64,000 bases of DNA from Clostridia bacterium (GTDB lineage Bacteria > Bacillota > Clostridia > TANB77 > CAG-508). The notes beneath the pieces are model-generated. The model saw only the letters and a program-made list of their open reading frames with translations. It did no database searches and had not been told where the DNA came from. Both the position numbers and the translations under genes were made by a program. Where the stretch lies: assembly GCA_017517685.1 (NCBI GenBank), contig JAFWYK010000007.1:62001-126000 (forward strand), read 5' to 3'. Below are positions 43,410 through 52,777 of the stretch, one piece after another (the stretch's first letter is position 1; every line of letters starts with the position of its first letter).

Positions 43410-44192
43410 ATGAAAGATAAATTAACAAGAGTATCTATGGCAGCTGGACTTCTTATGTTATGTGTCATGCAATTTACAATATTTGCTGATGCTTCATCTT
43501 TAAGTAATGAACTTTTAAGGTGGGGATTTAGAAGGGGAGAAAATGAGTTGCAACCAACGCTTGATTCTAAAGCAAAACAAGTTATAGAATCATTTGATGG
43601 AATAACAATAGGTAATAGTCATGAAAAAACAATATATTTAACTTTTGATAATGGATATGAAGCTGGTTATACAGAAAAGATATTAGATGCTTTAGAAAAA
43701 ACAGATGTAAAAGCAACATTTTTTATTACAGCACATTATTTAAATACTGCAAGTGATTTGGTTAAAAGAATGATTGAAGATGGACATATAGTTGGAAACC
43801 ATACAGTAAATCATAAAGATTTAACGACTCTTTCTGATGAAGAAATAAAGAAAGAAATAATGGATCTTCATAATGCAGTATATCAAAAATTTGGATATGA
43901 AATGAAATATTTTAGACCACCAAAAGGAGAGTTTTCTGAAAGAGTAATTAGTATTGCAAATTCTCTTGGTTATAAAACTGTTATGTGGTCATCTGCATAT
44001 GATGATTGGGATAAAGAAAAACAAAATAGGGAAGAATATGGGAAAAAGAAAATAATAAATAATATTCATAATGGTGCAGTAATATTGCTTCACGCTACAT
44101 CTAAAGATAATAGCAATATTTTAAAGCCAGTAATTGAAACATTACAATCTAAAGGTTATACGTTTAAAAATATTGATAATTTTAAAAGATAA
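43410..44192 (+). CDS. PdaA-like polysaccharide deacetylase
   Basis: 260 aa with a signal peptide or anchor (residues 1-28, cleavage near FADASS). The NodB domain has T-F-D-N-G-Y-E (metal-binding motif 1, PdaA-type Asp-Asn instead of Asp-Asp), GNHTVNH (motif 2), RPPKGEFS (motif 3) and VILLHATS (motif 5). PdaA relatives deacetylate muramic acid or GlcNAc residues of peptidoglycan, in spore formers for the cortex delta-lactam. Whether this organism sporulates is not shown here. The ribosome binding site is AAGGAGGTG. Confidence 0.88.
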   Translation: MKDKLTRVSMAAGLLMLCVMQFTIFADASSLSNELLRWGFRRGENELQPTLDSKAKQVIESFDGITIGNSHEKTIYLTFDNGYEAGYTEKILDALEKTDVKATFFITAHYLNTASDLVKRMIEDGHIVGNHTVNHKDLTTLSDEEIKKEIMDLHNAVYQKFGYEMKYFRPPKGEFSERVISIANSLGYKTVMWSSAYDDWDKEKQNREEYGKKKIINNIHNGAVILLHATSKDNSNILKPVIETLQSKGYTFKNIDNFKR

Positions 44193-44273
44193 TTTATTGA
44201 ATTAAAAAGACTTATATGGTAGAATATTTGGTGAAATATTAGATATTTTTAAGGAAAATAGTAGGAGAAATTT

Positions 44274-44753
44274 ATGGACTTTTTAGATTTAGAAATTGAT
44301 AAGTCAACTTTTATAAAAATATTAATTAGTTTATTGATTTGTATATTAATTTATATAGCATTAACAATGAGTTCACTTTTAATATTTAAATCATATAAAT
44401 TAGGACCAAATACATCAGTCGAAGAAAATGTTTTACACACACATTTAGATGTACTTGAAATTAGTAATAAGAAGATTGAAATTGCAGGGTGGGCATATAA
44501 AGATGGTGAGCCACTTGGAGATGTAAATTCAAATTATGTTCTTAGAAATAAAGAAACTGGTAAAATGTATTTGATGAGAACTAAAATGGTTGAGAATGGA
44601 AACATTCAAAATGAAGAATATAAACTAGCAGGAATGCATGCACAATGTTTATTAGTTGGTGTGCCAAAAGGACAATACGAAATTATGGTATTATATAAAA
44701 ATGGGGACAATGATATTTTAACATCAACAAATATAGAAAGAGAAATAAAATAG
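44274..44753 (+). CDS. unknown membrane-anchored protein, partner of the next gene
   Basis: 159 aa: a single span at residues 14-38, then a polar beta-rich domain outside the cell with I-E-I-A-G-W-A-Y-K-D-G-E and L-R-N-K-E-T-G-K-M-Y motifs. The domain looks like those attached to surface-glycan assembly proteins, but I cannot name it. It ends 3 nt before the next start, so the two are translationally coupled. Confidence 0.65.
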   Translation: MDFLDLEIDKSTFIKILISLLICILIYIALTMSSLLIFKSYKLGPNTSVEENVLHTHLDVLEISNKKIEIAGWAYKDGEPLGDVNSNYVLRNKETGKMYLMRTKMVENGNIQNEEYKLAGMHAQCLLVGVPKGQYEIMVLYKNGDNDILTSTNIEREIK

Positions 44754-44756
44754 AGG

Positions 44757-46136
44757 ATGGATTATATGAAAGAAAAATTAAGAAAGTTTCTTGATGATGG
44801 AAGAAGTGCAATAGTTATATTATTTGTTTTACATCTTATATTAATGATGTTTATAACACCAAATAAATATGATGATGAAGTGTTTTTAACAAACATTGCA
44901 GAACAACCAATTCTTGCATACATAGGTCCAAGATATTTTGACTGGACATCAAGATTTTTAATAGAATTTGCATTATGTGGAGTTTTAAAAACTTCAAAAT
45001 ATTTATGGATATTAGTTGAGTCACTAATGGTTGCTTTAGCAGGATATTCAATTTCAAAACTATTTGTTGAGGATAACAAGAAAGAAAATAATATAATGTT
45101 ATTATTTATGATGCTTGTCTATCCATTAAAAGAAATGAGTAGTGCTGGATGGGCAGCTACAACTGTAAATTATATTTGGCCATTGGCAACAATGTTATAT
45201 GCCTTAATACCAATTAGAAAGATTTGGGATGGAGAAAGAATTAAACCAGTAAACATGATTCTTCATTCTGCAGCCTTAATTTTTGCAGGAAATCAAGAAC
45301 AAACAGCTTGTATATTAGTTGGTACATATTTATTATTTGCAATATTCATGATTATTAGAGATAAGAAAATTAAGCCATATATGGTGATAAATACTATTCT
45401 TGCAGTAGCAAGTTTAGTATTCATTTTAACTTGTCCAGGAAATTATGTAAGGCAAGATTTAGAGATAGCTGAATATTTTAAAGATATGGAAATGTTCACA
45501 TTCTTAGATAAACTTGGACTTGGATTTACAACTACAATGGGATTCTTAATTGGAAAAGGAAACCTTGTATATGTAATGTTTACACTTTTAATATGTGTAT
45601 ATGTATTTACAAATTATAAAGAGCAATTATATAGAGTAGTTGCTTGTATACCATTTGTAACAAGTATAACTGGATATTTTGGTAGATCTATAATGAATAA
45701 TGTGTTTTCTAATATAACTTCTTTTTACGATATACTAGCACAAGAAGAAGTATTATTAAATGCAGCAACATCAAATAATTTATTATATGCTGTACCAGTT
45801 ATATTCTCTATGGGAATAATTGTATGCATAATAATGTCTTTATTATTAATATTTAAAAATTTAAAAAACAATGTTGCATTATTAGTATTTTTAGTTGGTT
45901 TTGCTTCAAGATTAATAATTGGTTTCTCACCAACAATATTTGTATCTGGAAGTAGAACATTAATATTCTTTGAGTTTGCAATGATAATTGCTAGTATGCT
46001 AATCTGGCAAGAAATGATTAAAAAGACAGATAAGAATGAACTAAAAGTACAAGGTAAAGTATCAGCTACAATTAAAATTTTAGGTGTAATGCAATATTTA
46101 AATATATTATTTTTTATTTTACTTACACAAAAATAA
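44757..46136 (+). CDS. multi-span membrane protein, DUF6056-like (surface glycan type)
   Basis: 459 aa with about ten to twelve hydrophobic spans. After the first span there is NKYDDEVFLTNI with an Asp-Asp pair, then FDWTSRFLIEF. This arrangement (acidic pair plus R/W-x-S-R in the first outer loop) is seen in DUF6056 and other GT-C-like glycosyltransferase membrane proteins. A role in adding sugars to a surface polymer is an inference. It is coupled to the anchored protein upstream. Confidence 0.65.
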   Translation: MDYMKEKLRKFLDDGRSAIVILFVLHLILMMFITPNKYDDEVFLTNIAEQPILAYIGPRYFDWTSRFLIEFALCGVLKTSKYLWILVESLMVALAGYSISKLFVEDNKKENNIMLLFMMLVYPLKEMSSAGWAATTVNYIWPLATMLYALIPIRKIWDGERIKPVNMILHSAALIFAGNQEQTACILVGTYLLFAIFMIIRDKKIKPYMVINTILAVASLVFILTCPGNYVRQDLEIAEYFKDMEMFTFLDKLGLGFTTTMGFLIGKGNLVYVMFTLLICVYVFTNYKEQLYRVVACIPFVTSITGYFGRSIMNNVFSNITSFYDILAQEEVLLNAATSNNLLYAVPVIFSMGIIVCIIMSLLLIFKNLKNNVALLVFLVGFASRLIIGFSPTIFVSGSRTLIFFEFAMIIASMLIWQEMIKKTDKNELKVQGKVSATIKILGVMQYLNILFFILLTQK

Positions 46137-46165
46137 AAGATTAAAATACGAAGGAGAAATAGAGT

Positions 46166-48838
46166 ATGAACGTATCAAATTTTACAGAGAAATCAAAAGA
46201 AGCTATAACTAATGCTAGTACAATTACTACTAAGAATAACAACCCTGAAATTAGAGATTTCCATATGATGGCTGCTTTCTTGAGCGATTCTCAAGGATTA
46301 ATAACAATGCTATTTAAAAAGATGGATGTTGATGTAAATAACTTATCTATTATAATTCAATCTGAAATAGATAAAATGTCAAAAGTTACAGGAACAGTGG
46401 CACTTCGTTTTTCAGCAGAAGTTGAAAAAGCATTAGATGAAGCAGAAAAACAAGCAAAACAAATGAAAGATGATTTCATATCAATTGAACATTTAATGCT
46501 TGGTATATTTGAATGCTGCACAGATGATTTAAAGAAAATCTTAAAAGCTAATAAAGTTGATAAGCATAAATTCTTAGTATCTTTAAAAGATGTAAGAGGA
46601 AATGTTTCTGTAAATTCAGATACACCTGAAAATTCATATGATGTACTTACAAGATTTGGTAAAAATGTTACTGATCTTGCTAAACAAAATAAATTAAATC
46701 CTGTTATAGGTAGAGATGATGAAATAAGAAATGTTATAAGAATTCTTTCTCGTAAAACAAAAAATAATCCAGTATTAATAGGAGAGCCTGGTGTTGGTAA
46801 AACTGCAATCGTTGAAGGACTAGCACAAAGAATTGTAAGGGGAGACGTTCCAACAAGTTTAAAAGGTAAAACAATATTTGAACTTGACCTTGGATTATTA
46901 ATAGCTGGTGCTAAATATAAAGGTGAATTTGAAGAAAGATTAACAAGTGTATTAAAAGAAATAGATAAAAGTGATGGAAACATTATTTTATTTATTGATG
47001 AGATTCATAACCTAGTTGGAGCAGGAAAAGGTGAAGGAGCTATGGATGCTGGTAACCTTTTAAAACCACGTTTAGCTAGAGGAGAACTTCACTGCGTTGG
47101 TGCTACAACTCTTGATGAATATAGAGAATATATTGAAAAAGATCCAGCTTTAACAAGAAGATTCCAACAAGTATTAGTTGAAGAACCATCTGTAGAAGAT
47201 GCAATTACAATTCTTCGTGGTATTCAAGAAAAATTTGAAATATTCCATGGTGTTAAAATTCAGGATTCTGCAATTGTAGCAGCAGCAACATTATCAAACA
47301 GATATATTCAAGATAGATTTTTACCAGATAAAGCAATTGATTTAATAGATGAAGCTTGTGCAATGATAAGATCTGAAGTTGAGTCTATGCCAACTGAACT
47401 TGATGTTATTTCAAGAAAAATTATGCAATATGAAATAGAAGAAAAATCTCTAGAAAGAGAAGATTCTGAAAATGCTAAAGCACAAAAACAATTAAATACA
47501 ATTAGAGCAGAACTTGCTAAGTTAAGAGAGCAATTTCAAGATATGAAACTTAAATGGGAAAATGAAAAGAAAAACATTTCAAGAGTACAAAAATTAAAAG
47601 AGAAAATTGATGAAGTAAATGCTCAAATTGAAAAAGCTGAAAGAAGTTATGACTTAAATAAAGCTGCAGAACTTAAATATTCAACACTTCCAAATTTAAA
47701 GAAAGTATTAGAGCAAGAAGAAAAAGAAATTGAAAAAACACAAGGAAAGAATACTCTTTTAAGAAATAAAGTAACAGAAGAAGAAATTGCTACTGTAGTA
47801 TCAAAATGGACAGGTATTCCAGTATCAAAACTTGCAGCAGCTGAAAAAGAAAGATTATTAAGACTTGAATCAATACTTCACGAAAGAGTAGTTGGACAAG
47901 ATGAAGCTGTTACTAAAGTAACAGAAGCTATATTAAGAGCAAGAGCTGGTATAGCTAATCCAAATAGACCTATAGGATCATTCTTATTCTTAGGACCTAC
48001 TGGTGTTGGTAAAACAGAACTTGGAAAAACATTAGCAGCTACACTTTTTGATGATGAAAAAAGTATGATAAGAATAGATATGTCTGAATATATGGAAAAA
48101 TTCAGTGTAACAAGATTAATAGGTGCACCTCCAGGATATGTAGGATATGAAGAAGGTGGACAATTAACAGAAGCTGTAAGAAGAAAACCATATTCAGTAG
48201 TATTATTTGATGAGGTTGAAAAAGCTCACCCAGATGTATTTAATATTTTCTTACAAATACTAGATGATGGTAGGGTAACAGATTCTCAAGGAAGATTAAT
48301 TGATTTCAAAAATACAGTAATTATATTAACATCTAATTTAGGATCAAGATATATATTAGATAGTATTGCTACTCATGGTGAAATTACAGAAGAAGCTAAA
48401 GAAGAAATTGATAAAACATTAAAACAATATTTTAGACCAGAGTTTTTAAATAGATTAGATGAAGTAATTTATTTTAAAGCGTTAGAGAAAAATGTTGTAT
48501 ATGGTATCGTAGAGTTAATCTTAAAAGGTGTAATTAATAGAGTAAAAGAAAAGGGAGTAGAGTTATCATTTACTAAAGCATCAATTAAATGGTTAGTTGA
48601 AGAAGGTTATGATATGGAATTTGGAGCAAGACCACTTAAGAGAATTGTTCAAGCTCAAGTTGAAACTTTACTTGCTAAAAAACTTATCGCAAATGATGTT
48701 AATGAAGGAGATAAGATAGAAGTATATTATGATAAGAGAATCCAAGGATTAAATATCAGAGATAAGGTTGAAAGAGATGAAAATGGTGCACCAATAGTAG
48801 CCCAACCAAAACAAGAAGAAAATAAAACAGAACAATAA
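46166..48838 (+). CDS. clpB: ATP-dependent chaperone ClpB
   Basis: 890 aa. The N-domain with two ClpN repeats is at about 1-145. The first AAA domain has Walker A GEPGVGKT (about 206-213) and LFIDEIHN. A long coiled-coil M-domain (about 405-525) distinguishes ClpB from ClpA/ClpC. The second AAA domain has GPTGVGKT (about 610) and VVLFDEVEKAH. The C-terminal D2-small domain is followed by a Glu/Gln-rich tail. No ClpP-binding loop (IGF/L) is evident. ClpB dissolves protein aggregates with DnaK. It has its own AAGGAGA site and a strong terminator downstream. Confidence 0.93.
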   Translation: MNVSNFTEKSKEAITNASTITTKNNNPEIRDFHMMAAFLSDSQGLITMLFKKMDVDVNNLSIIIQSEIDKMSKVTGTVALRFSAEVEKALDEAEKQAKQMKDDFISIEHLMLGIFECCTDDLKKILKANKVDKHKFLVSLKDVRGNVSVNSDTPENSYDVLTRFGKNVTDLAKQNKLNPVIGRDDEIRNVIRILSRKTKNNPVLIGEPGVGKTAIVEGLAQRIVRGDVPTSLKGKTIFELDLGLLIAGAKYKGEFEERLTSVLKEIDKSDGNIILFIDEIHNLVGAGKGEGAMDAGNLLKPRLARGELHCVGATTLDEYREYIEKDPALTRRFQQVLVEEPSVEDAITILRGIQEKFEIFHGVKIQDSAIVAAATLSNRYIQDRFLPDKAIDLIDEACAMIRSEVESMPTELDVISRKIMQYEIEEKSLEREDSENAKAQKQLNTIRAELAKLREQFQDMKLKWENEKKNISRVQKLKEKIDEVNAQIEKAERSYDLNKAAELKYSTLPNLKKVLEQEEKEIEKTQGKNTLLRNKVTEEEIATVVSKWTGIPVSKLAAAEKERLLRLESILHERVVGQDEAVTKVTEAILRARAGIANPNRPIGSFLFLGPTGVGKTELGKTLAATLFDDEKSMIRIDMSEYMEKFSVTRLIGAPPGYVGYEEGGQLTEAVRRKPYSVVLFDEVEKAHPDVFNIFLQILDDGRVTDSQGRLIDFKNTVIILTSNLGSRYILDSIATHGEITEEAKEEIDKTLKQYFRPEFLNRLDEVIYFKALEKNVVYGIVELILKGVINRVKEKGVELSFTKASIKWLVEEGYDMEFGARPLKRIVQAQVETLLAKKLIANDVNEGDKIEVYYDKRIQGLNIRDKVERDENGAPIVAQPKQEENKTEQ

Positions 48839-48842
48839 AGTA

Positions 48843-48879
48843 AAATCGGTTTAAGAAGAGATGCTTAAACCGATTTTTA
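48843..48879 (+). terminator. terminator after clpB
   Basis: AAATCGGTTTAAG pairs with CTTAAACCGATTT around AAGAGATG, followed by a T-run. Confidence 0.88.
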
Positions 48880-48919
48880 TATTATAGGAGGAATTTATAA
48901 ATTTTCTAAATAAGGTATT

Positions 48920-48949
48920 TAAAAAGCTTCTAGCAGACGCTAGAAGCTT
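48920..48949 (-). terminator. terminator of the acidic-protein gene (- strand)
   Basis: AAGCTTCTAGC (48924-48934) pairs perfectly with GCTAGAAGCTT (48939-48949). On the - strand it is followed by a T-run. Confidence 0.8.
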
Positions 48950-48953
48950 AATA

Positions 48954-51900
48954 TTATTGTATTTTTGGTAATACTTTATAGATTATTTTGAAACAATCAA
49001 ATTTTTCAATTTCATTTTCATATAAACAATCTAAATAGATATTTAATTCTTTTAAATCTTTTGCAGCTCTAATAACAGCTGGATTTAAGTTTGAGTTGAA
49101 CATTAATTCTAATGCTAAATCAAGTGCTGCGTATACAGAACTTTTTTCTTTAACTCTCATGAATCTATAAGCCTCTTTGAAACGAGAGATTATAGGCATT
49201 TTGAAAGTTGAAAGTGGTAATGTATATTCTGCTTCAACAACATCTTCAATAGTTTTATATGAAGAATTGTTATTTAATTTTCTCATAACTTCATCAATTG
49301 TATATGGTAAGTATACTTTTTGAGTTTCTTCTGATATTAATAATGTTTTATTATCACATACAGAAGAATCATTATCTTCATCATCAACGATAGAAGAAGA
49401 TGTTGTAGCTTTTGTTAAGTTTGCTACAGCTTTATTTAACATTGAAAGTTCAACTTTGTTATTAACACTTGATAATTTAAATGCATCTTTAATGCTTAAT
49501 TCTATCTTGTTATTTTTCTTAGCAAATGAAACGTTATTAATTGCATTTGCAAATTCAATATCTTCAAAGCTTGTATCAAGAGTGAAGTATGTACCTTTGT
49601 TATGGATTTCAATATATTTTTCACCAACTTGTACATAGAAGTTATGTTTTGGTGTAGATATATGAATGTTTTCAGATAAAACTGAAATACCATCAAAGTC
49701 TGCAACGATTTCGTATGTTTCATTTAATATTGAGATAGAGAAGATGTCATCTTTATTAATTAAGATATTGATAGCTTTTCCATCTCCAGCATTTACTGGC
49801 ATTTTTGAAACTTCTTTTGGTTCGATATCAGGTGCTTTTTCTAGTTCTGATATTGTTTTTGATAAAGAATCAATGATTTTTAAGAAATCGTATGTACGAT
49901 CTTCTGGATTAGCATTTTCGCTAACTAATTCAATTTTATTTTCTTCATCAGAAACTTCTTCGTTTGAATTATCATTAGAAGCGTTCTCACTTTCAACAGA
50001 AAGTACTTCTGATAATAATTCTTTTTTCATTATTTCATCTATTAAAGAGTTCTCTTCAGAGAAAGCTTTAGAAAGTATATCTGTAATTTCACTTGTTGTT
50101 TCATCCATGATGTCGTCAACTGTTAATTCTGGTTCTTTTGCTTCATTAACTTCTTCGATATCTTCAAGAGAAATCTCATCAGCTAAATCTTCAAATTGGA
50201 ATGCATCGAAGTCATCAACTAAAGATGGTTCTTCAACTTCTTCAACACCATTATCATTTAATTCAAGACCACCTTCAGAATCATCACCAAGAATTAATTC
50301 ATCTAGATCTATATCTGTAAGTTCTATATCATCTATTGAAATATCTTCTTCAGTAACTTCTGGTTCAGAAGTGTTATCTGATTCTTCACCTTTAACTGGT
50401 GTATTACCATTTTCAAGTGTAGCAATTCTTTCTGATAAAGTAGATATTGTTTGATTAAATGTTGATAATAGTTGAGATAGAGAAGATAGGTCTTGAGGAT
50501 TCATGTTTTGTGATACTTGTGAAATTAACTCTTCTGTTGAAGGTTTTTCATTAGCACCTAAAAATGCATCTTCAAATGTAGCAGCATCAAAATTTTCTTC
50601 TGCTTTTTCAGCTGTTTCTGTTATTTCTTCTTTAATATCTTCAACTGGTGTTTCTGTAACAACAGGATCTTCAGTTTCTTCTGCTTTTTCTTCTTTAACA
50701 TCATTTAATCCGAAATAAGCTTCGATATCAAATTCTTCTTCAGCTTTTTCATCTTCAATTTGTTCTTCTAAATCTTCAGTAGTGTTTTCTTCAACTACTT
50801 CTTCAGTTTCTTCATCAGAAACTTCATCAATATTTTCTAATTCTTCAAATGTGAAATCGTTTAAAAGAGCTTCTTCTAATAATTCATCATCAATATTTAC
50901 TGATTCAGGTGTAGCTGTCTCTGGAGTAATAACATTTGTATAAAGCTCATCGATTCCACCATTTACATTTTGTGTAGAAGCAAGTAGAGTTTCATCAACT
51001 GTTGGAACATTGATTGTTGCAACTGGATCTGCTTGAACTTCTATATTATTAATAGGGAATTCAGCTGCAATTGTTGTTCCTAAGTTTTGTACTATTTCAC
51101 TAACTGTTTGTTCTGGTTTTGCCATTTCTTCTTCATATTGTTCGTTTGCTGCTTTTACAAGTTCGGCTTCGTCATATGAGAATTTTTTAAATACGTTAGA
51201 CATATTTGTGAAAATTGATTTTTTTATTTTTGAAAAATATGCTTCACCGTTTTCAACCATAGAAGGGATAGAACTATCAAAGAATTTTCCGATAATATTC
51301 TTTTTTGAATCTGCATGTTCAATGTTTTCTTCTAATAAGTCCATGTTTTCAGCAGCTTCTTTTAAAATATCCTCATCGATTGCATCTAAAACTAAATCGT
51401 TAGATTCTTCTAATAAGTTTTCTTCTTCGTTTTCATCTTCTAAAAGTAAAGCTTCAAGTAAAGCATCATCTGTATTTAATAATAAATCTTCTTCTGATAT
51501 TTGTTCTGTTAATTCTTCTAATTCTGTTTCAGTTTCAACTTCAGTTTTATTTTGTTCTTCTAAATCTTCAGAAATAGGAGAGATGTCTTCTTCAATTTCT
51601 GATGTTTCTTCATCAATTTCAACTGTTTCTGATTGAGATAATTCTTCAATTAATTCTTCCATACTAGAATCTTCTTCAGAATCATCTTTAAAGAAATTCT
51701 CAATATCTTCTTCAGTAACGATTGTATCTTCGTCTGAATCTATTTCATTAAATTCTTCATCTTCTTCAATAATTTCTTCAACAAGATTTTCTGATACTTC
51801 TTCCAATGATTCTTCGATTGGTTTTACAACTTCTTCAGAATCTTCATTTTCTTTGTTTATTTCTTCAGAAACTTCTTCTAAAGCTTCTTGAATTAATTCA

Positions 51901-52535
51901 TCTAATAATTGATCTTCTAATTCTTCAGTATTTTCTTCTACTATTTCTTCAACAACAGGTTCTTCGATAGGTGTAATTACTATACTGTTAATATCGAACA
52001 CATCGTTTGATTCAAAATCATAAACATCTGTTGCTTCAATTGTTTCTACTTCAATTTCATCAATGTCATCGTGTTGTTCTGGTTCAGTTTCAATAACTTC
52101 TTCAGGAATTTCATCTTCATCAGTAACTGAAATACTAAATTTTTCAAATACAGATGGAGTATAGAAGAATGATGCGTTTTGATTAATTGAGATTTCTGTT
52201 ATTTTTGGTTTAACAGGAGTAACAACTGTTTCTTCTGGTAAATTTAATCTTAATGTTCTCTTTGGTTTATTTGATTTTTTTGCTTCTGGGGCTTTAATTT
52301 CTTCTACATCTTTTTTGTCGTTTTTTGATTTATTTAAATTAATACGGATAGTTCTTTTTTGCTTTGTTTCTGTTTTGATTTCTTGAGCATTAGAAATAGA
52401 GTCAACACTTATAGTATCTGTTGTAACTTTTTCAGATACAGGTGTAGACTTTGATTTTCTACTAACTTTCATATTTGGCTTAGAATGCTGTAAAGTAGCT
52501 GAATTTTCAATTAATTCTTCTGATTTTTTAGCCAT
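48954..52535 (-). CDS. 1193-aa acidic low-complexity protein
   Basis: The start is placed at ATG 52535, preceded by GGAGG at 11 nt. A TTG 12 codons upstream precedes that site. The basic N-terminus (residues 1-115) holds two related segments, KRTIRINL and KRTLRLNL. Residues 130-930 are dominated by Glu, with Ser/Asp/Thr and scattered short helical islands, including a likely coiled coil (SLSQLLSTFNQTISTLSERIATLE). The last roughly 250 residues look folded, with beta-rich then helical segments. There is no signal peptide or membrane span, so it should be cytoplasmic. It is divergent from the SipW/TasA-like operon and may work with it (inference). No family is recognised. Confidence 0.8.
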   Translation of the reverse strand: MAKKSEELIENSATLQHSKPNMKVSRKSKSTPVSEKVTTDTISVDSISNAQEIKTETKQKRTIRINLNKSKNDKKDVEEIKAPEAKKSNKPKRTLRLNLPEETVVTPVKPKITEISINQNASFFYTPSVFEKFSISVTDEDEIPEEVIETEPEQHDDIDEIEVETIEATDVYDFESNDVFDINSIVITPIEEPVVEEIVEENTEELEDQLLDELIQEALEEVSEEINKENEDSEEVVKPIEESLEEVSENLVEEIIEEDEEFNEIDSDEDTIVTEEDIENFFKDDSEEDSSMEELIEELSQSETVEIDEETSEIEEDISPISEDLEEQNKTEVETETELEELTEQISEEDLLLNTDDALLEALLLEDENEEENLLEESNDLVLDAIDEDILKEAAENMDLLEENIEHADSKKNIIGKFFDSSIPSMVENGEAYFSKIKKSIFTNMSNVFKKFSYDEAELVKAANEQYEEEMAKPEQTVSEIVQNLGTTIAAEFPINNIEVQADPVATINVPTVDETLLASTQNVNGGIDELYTNVITPETATPESVNIDDELLEEALLNDFTFEELENIDEVSDEETEEVVEENTTEDLEEQIEDEKAEEEFDIEAYFGLNDVKEEKAEETEDPVVTETPVEDIKEEITETAEKAEENFDAATFEDAFLGANEKPSTEELISQVSQNMNPQDLSSLSQLLSTFNQTISTLSERIATLENGNTPVKGEESDNTSEPEVTEEDISIDDIELTDIDLDELILGDDSEGGLELNDNGVEEVEEPSLVDDFDAFQFEDLADEISLEDIEEVNEAKEPELTVDDIMDETTSEITDILSKAFSEENSLIDEIMKKELLSEVLSVESENASNDNSNEEVSDEENKIELVSENANPEDRTYDFLKIIDSLSKTISELEKAPDIEPKEVSKMPVNAGDGKAINILINKDDIFSISILNETYEIVADFDGISVLSENIHISTPKHNFYVQVGEKYIEIHNKGTYFTLDTSFEDIEFANAINNVSFAKKNNKIELSIKDAFKLSSVNNKVELSMLNKAVANLTKATTSSSIVDDEDNDSSVCDNKTLLISEETQKVYLPYTIDEVMRKLNNNSSYKTIEDVVEAEYTLPLSTFKMPIISRFKEAYRFMRVKEKSSVYAALDLALELMFNSNLNPAVIRAAKDLKELNIYLDCLYENEIEKFDCFKIIYKVLPKIQ

Positions 52536-52594
52536 TTTTAAACTAACCTCCATATCGACAAAATGAGACAATTTATCCCATACTTATACAACAC

Positions 52595-52623
52595 ATTATA
52601 ATATAAGTAAAAAAATTTGTAAA
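52595..52623 (-). promoter_or_regulatory. promoter of the acidic-protein gene
   Basis: On the - strand: TTTACA, 17-nt spacer, TATAAT (+ strand 52618-52623 and 52595-52600). Confidence 0.75.
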
Positions 52624-52659
52624 TGGAAAAATGACCAAAAAAGGCAAAAAACATATTAC

Positions 52660-52688
52660 TTTTTTGTAACAATAATGTTACCAAAAAA
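52660..52688. promoter_or_regulatory. palindrome between divergent promoters, possible operator
   Basis: GTAACA-ATAA-TGTTAC (52666-52681) is a perfect 6-4-6 palindrome flanked by T-run and A-run arms. It lies between the acidic-protein promoter and the SipW-like operon promoter. Related half-sites (TGTTACA, TGTAACA) occur in the 63227-63430 intergenic region. Confidence 0.4.
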
Positions 52689-52713
52689 GCAATAAAATGA
52701 AATATAAATTATG

Positions 52714-52742
52714 TTGAATAATAAAGGTAATAATGATATACT
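52714..52742 (+). promoter_or_regulatory. promoter of the SipW/TasA-like operon
   Basis: TTGAAT (52714-52719), 17-nt spacer, TATACT (52737-52742), with TGA before the -10. Confidence 0.6.
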
Positions 52743-52777
52743 TTGAAGTATAAATGTGATTTAAAGGAAATGATGAA

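Noticed and set aside
48886..48912. AGGAGG between clpB and the acidic gene
   Set aside because: No start codon follows at a useful distance and stops come at once. It is probably a remnant or chance.
49666..51636. Several + strand ORFs rich in Ser opposite the 1193-aa acidic gene
   Set aside because: They are antisense images of Glu codons (GAA/TTC, GAT/ATC) with no ribosome binding sites.
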